A DNA stretch of 14,892 nt from Bacteroidales bacterium (lineage in GTDB: Bacteria; Bacteroidota; Bacteroidia; Bacteroidales; Muribaculaceae), in assembly GCA_004557385.1 (NCBI GenBank), contig SFEA01000047.1:1-14892 (forward strand), written 5' to 3'. Numbering within the stretch: position 1 is the stretch's first letter; every line of letters begins with the position of its first letter. The position numbers and the translations under genes were made by a program. The notes beneath the pieces were generated by a model. That model saw only the letters and a program-made list of their open reading frames with translations. It did no database searches and was not told the DNA's origin. This document shows, piece by piece, positions 14,757 to 14,892 of this stretch.

Positions 14757-14892
14757 ATGAAAGAAATTAATGAAACAGAGTTGAAAACAATACAACTCGA
14801 TATTATGCAAGCAGTGCATGATTTTTGCATAAAAAACAATATCAACTATACGTTGACAGGAGGCTCATTAATTGGGGCTATTCGCCATCATG
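14757..14892 (+). CDS. LicD-family phosphotransferase (5' end only)
   Basis: The ATG at 14757 lies one base after the cytidylyltransferase stop, and 45 complete codons are present before the window ends. The visible part has the LicD opening: an amphipathic helix (LKTIQLDIMQAVHDFCIKNN) and then INYTLTGGSLIGAIRHH, matching the family's 'Y-L-GG-LLGAIRH' block that precedes the catalytic WDDD motif, which falls outside the window. LicD proteins transfer phosphocholine or other phospho-alcohols from a CDP-carrier to cell-surface glycans. Pairing with the preceding cytidylyltransferase makes a two-step decoration module likely. The missing part prevents a check of the active site. Confidence 0.82.
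   Translation, partial: MKEINETELKTIQLDIMQAVHDFCIKNNINYTLTGGSLIGAIRHH

Noticed and set aside
1..14892. tRNA, rRNA, insertion sequence transposase or integrase genes
   Set aside because: None was seen in any part of the window on either strand.

Overview
The window looks like chromosomal DNA of a Bacteroidales gut-type bacterium, perhaps Muribaculaceae or Prevotellaceae (family-level assignment is inference). Signs seen: promoter cores of the Bacteroidota TAnnTTTG type (1044-1051 and 6993-7000), almost no Shine-Dalgarno sequences, a C-terminal tail of the type IX secretion sorting type on an amidase, and a wecA/wzi/wza/wzc exopolysaccharide locus in the arrangement usual for Bacteroidota.

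Layout. 1-66: probable tail of an upstream gene with its intrinsic terminator. 67-559: non-coding DNA dominated by a long imperfect inverted repeat (216-535) built from small REP-like palindromes. 560-949: a small secreted protein of unknown function. 1078-3394: glutamate racemase (murI) followed on the same strand by a sodium:solute symporter. 3409-3448: terminator for the opposite strand. 3483-6749, minus strand: a two-gene operon of a TolB-like PD40 protein and a large modular zinc N-acetylmuramoyl-L-alanine amidase. 6750-7259: AT-rich divergent intergenic region with a promoter and a long structured leader that contains a run of ten G. 7260-13681, plus strand: the constant part of a capsule/exopolysaccharide locus, made of an initiating sugar-phosphate transferase, a small lipoprotein, a Wzi-type outer-membrane protein, a Wza-type export lipoprotein and a Wzc-type chain-length/tyrosine-kinase protein. 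13682-14035: non-coding junction with two 83-bp direct repeats and an orphan 25-codon reading frame. 14036-14892: start of an AT-rich cassette with an IspD/TarI-like cytidylyltransferase and the first 45 codons of a LicD-family protein, cut by the window end.

How the genes fit. The WecA-like enzyme would load the first sugar phosphate on undecaprenyl phosphate. Wzc and Wza would control polymer length and export, and Wzi would act on the polymer at the outer membrane. The IspD-like and LicD-like pair would make a CDP-linked alcohol and transfer its phospho-moiety to the glycan. The peptidoglycan genes on either side (murI, amidase) are separate transcription units.

The most notable point is the G10 tract at 7231-7240. 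Its first G completes an ATG at 7229. The tract length therefore sets whether that ATG reads into the first locus gene (9 or 12 G), ends just past its start (10 G, as here) or stops within a few codons (11 G). That is the architecture of a slipped-strand phase-variation switch, and it has not been tested. The abrupt base-composition change at about 13,970, next to direct repeats and an apparently truncated reading frame, suggests a recombination boundary between the conserved export genes and a variable sugar cassette.
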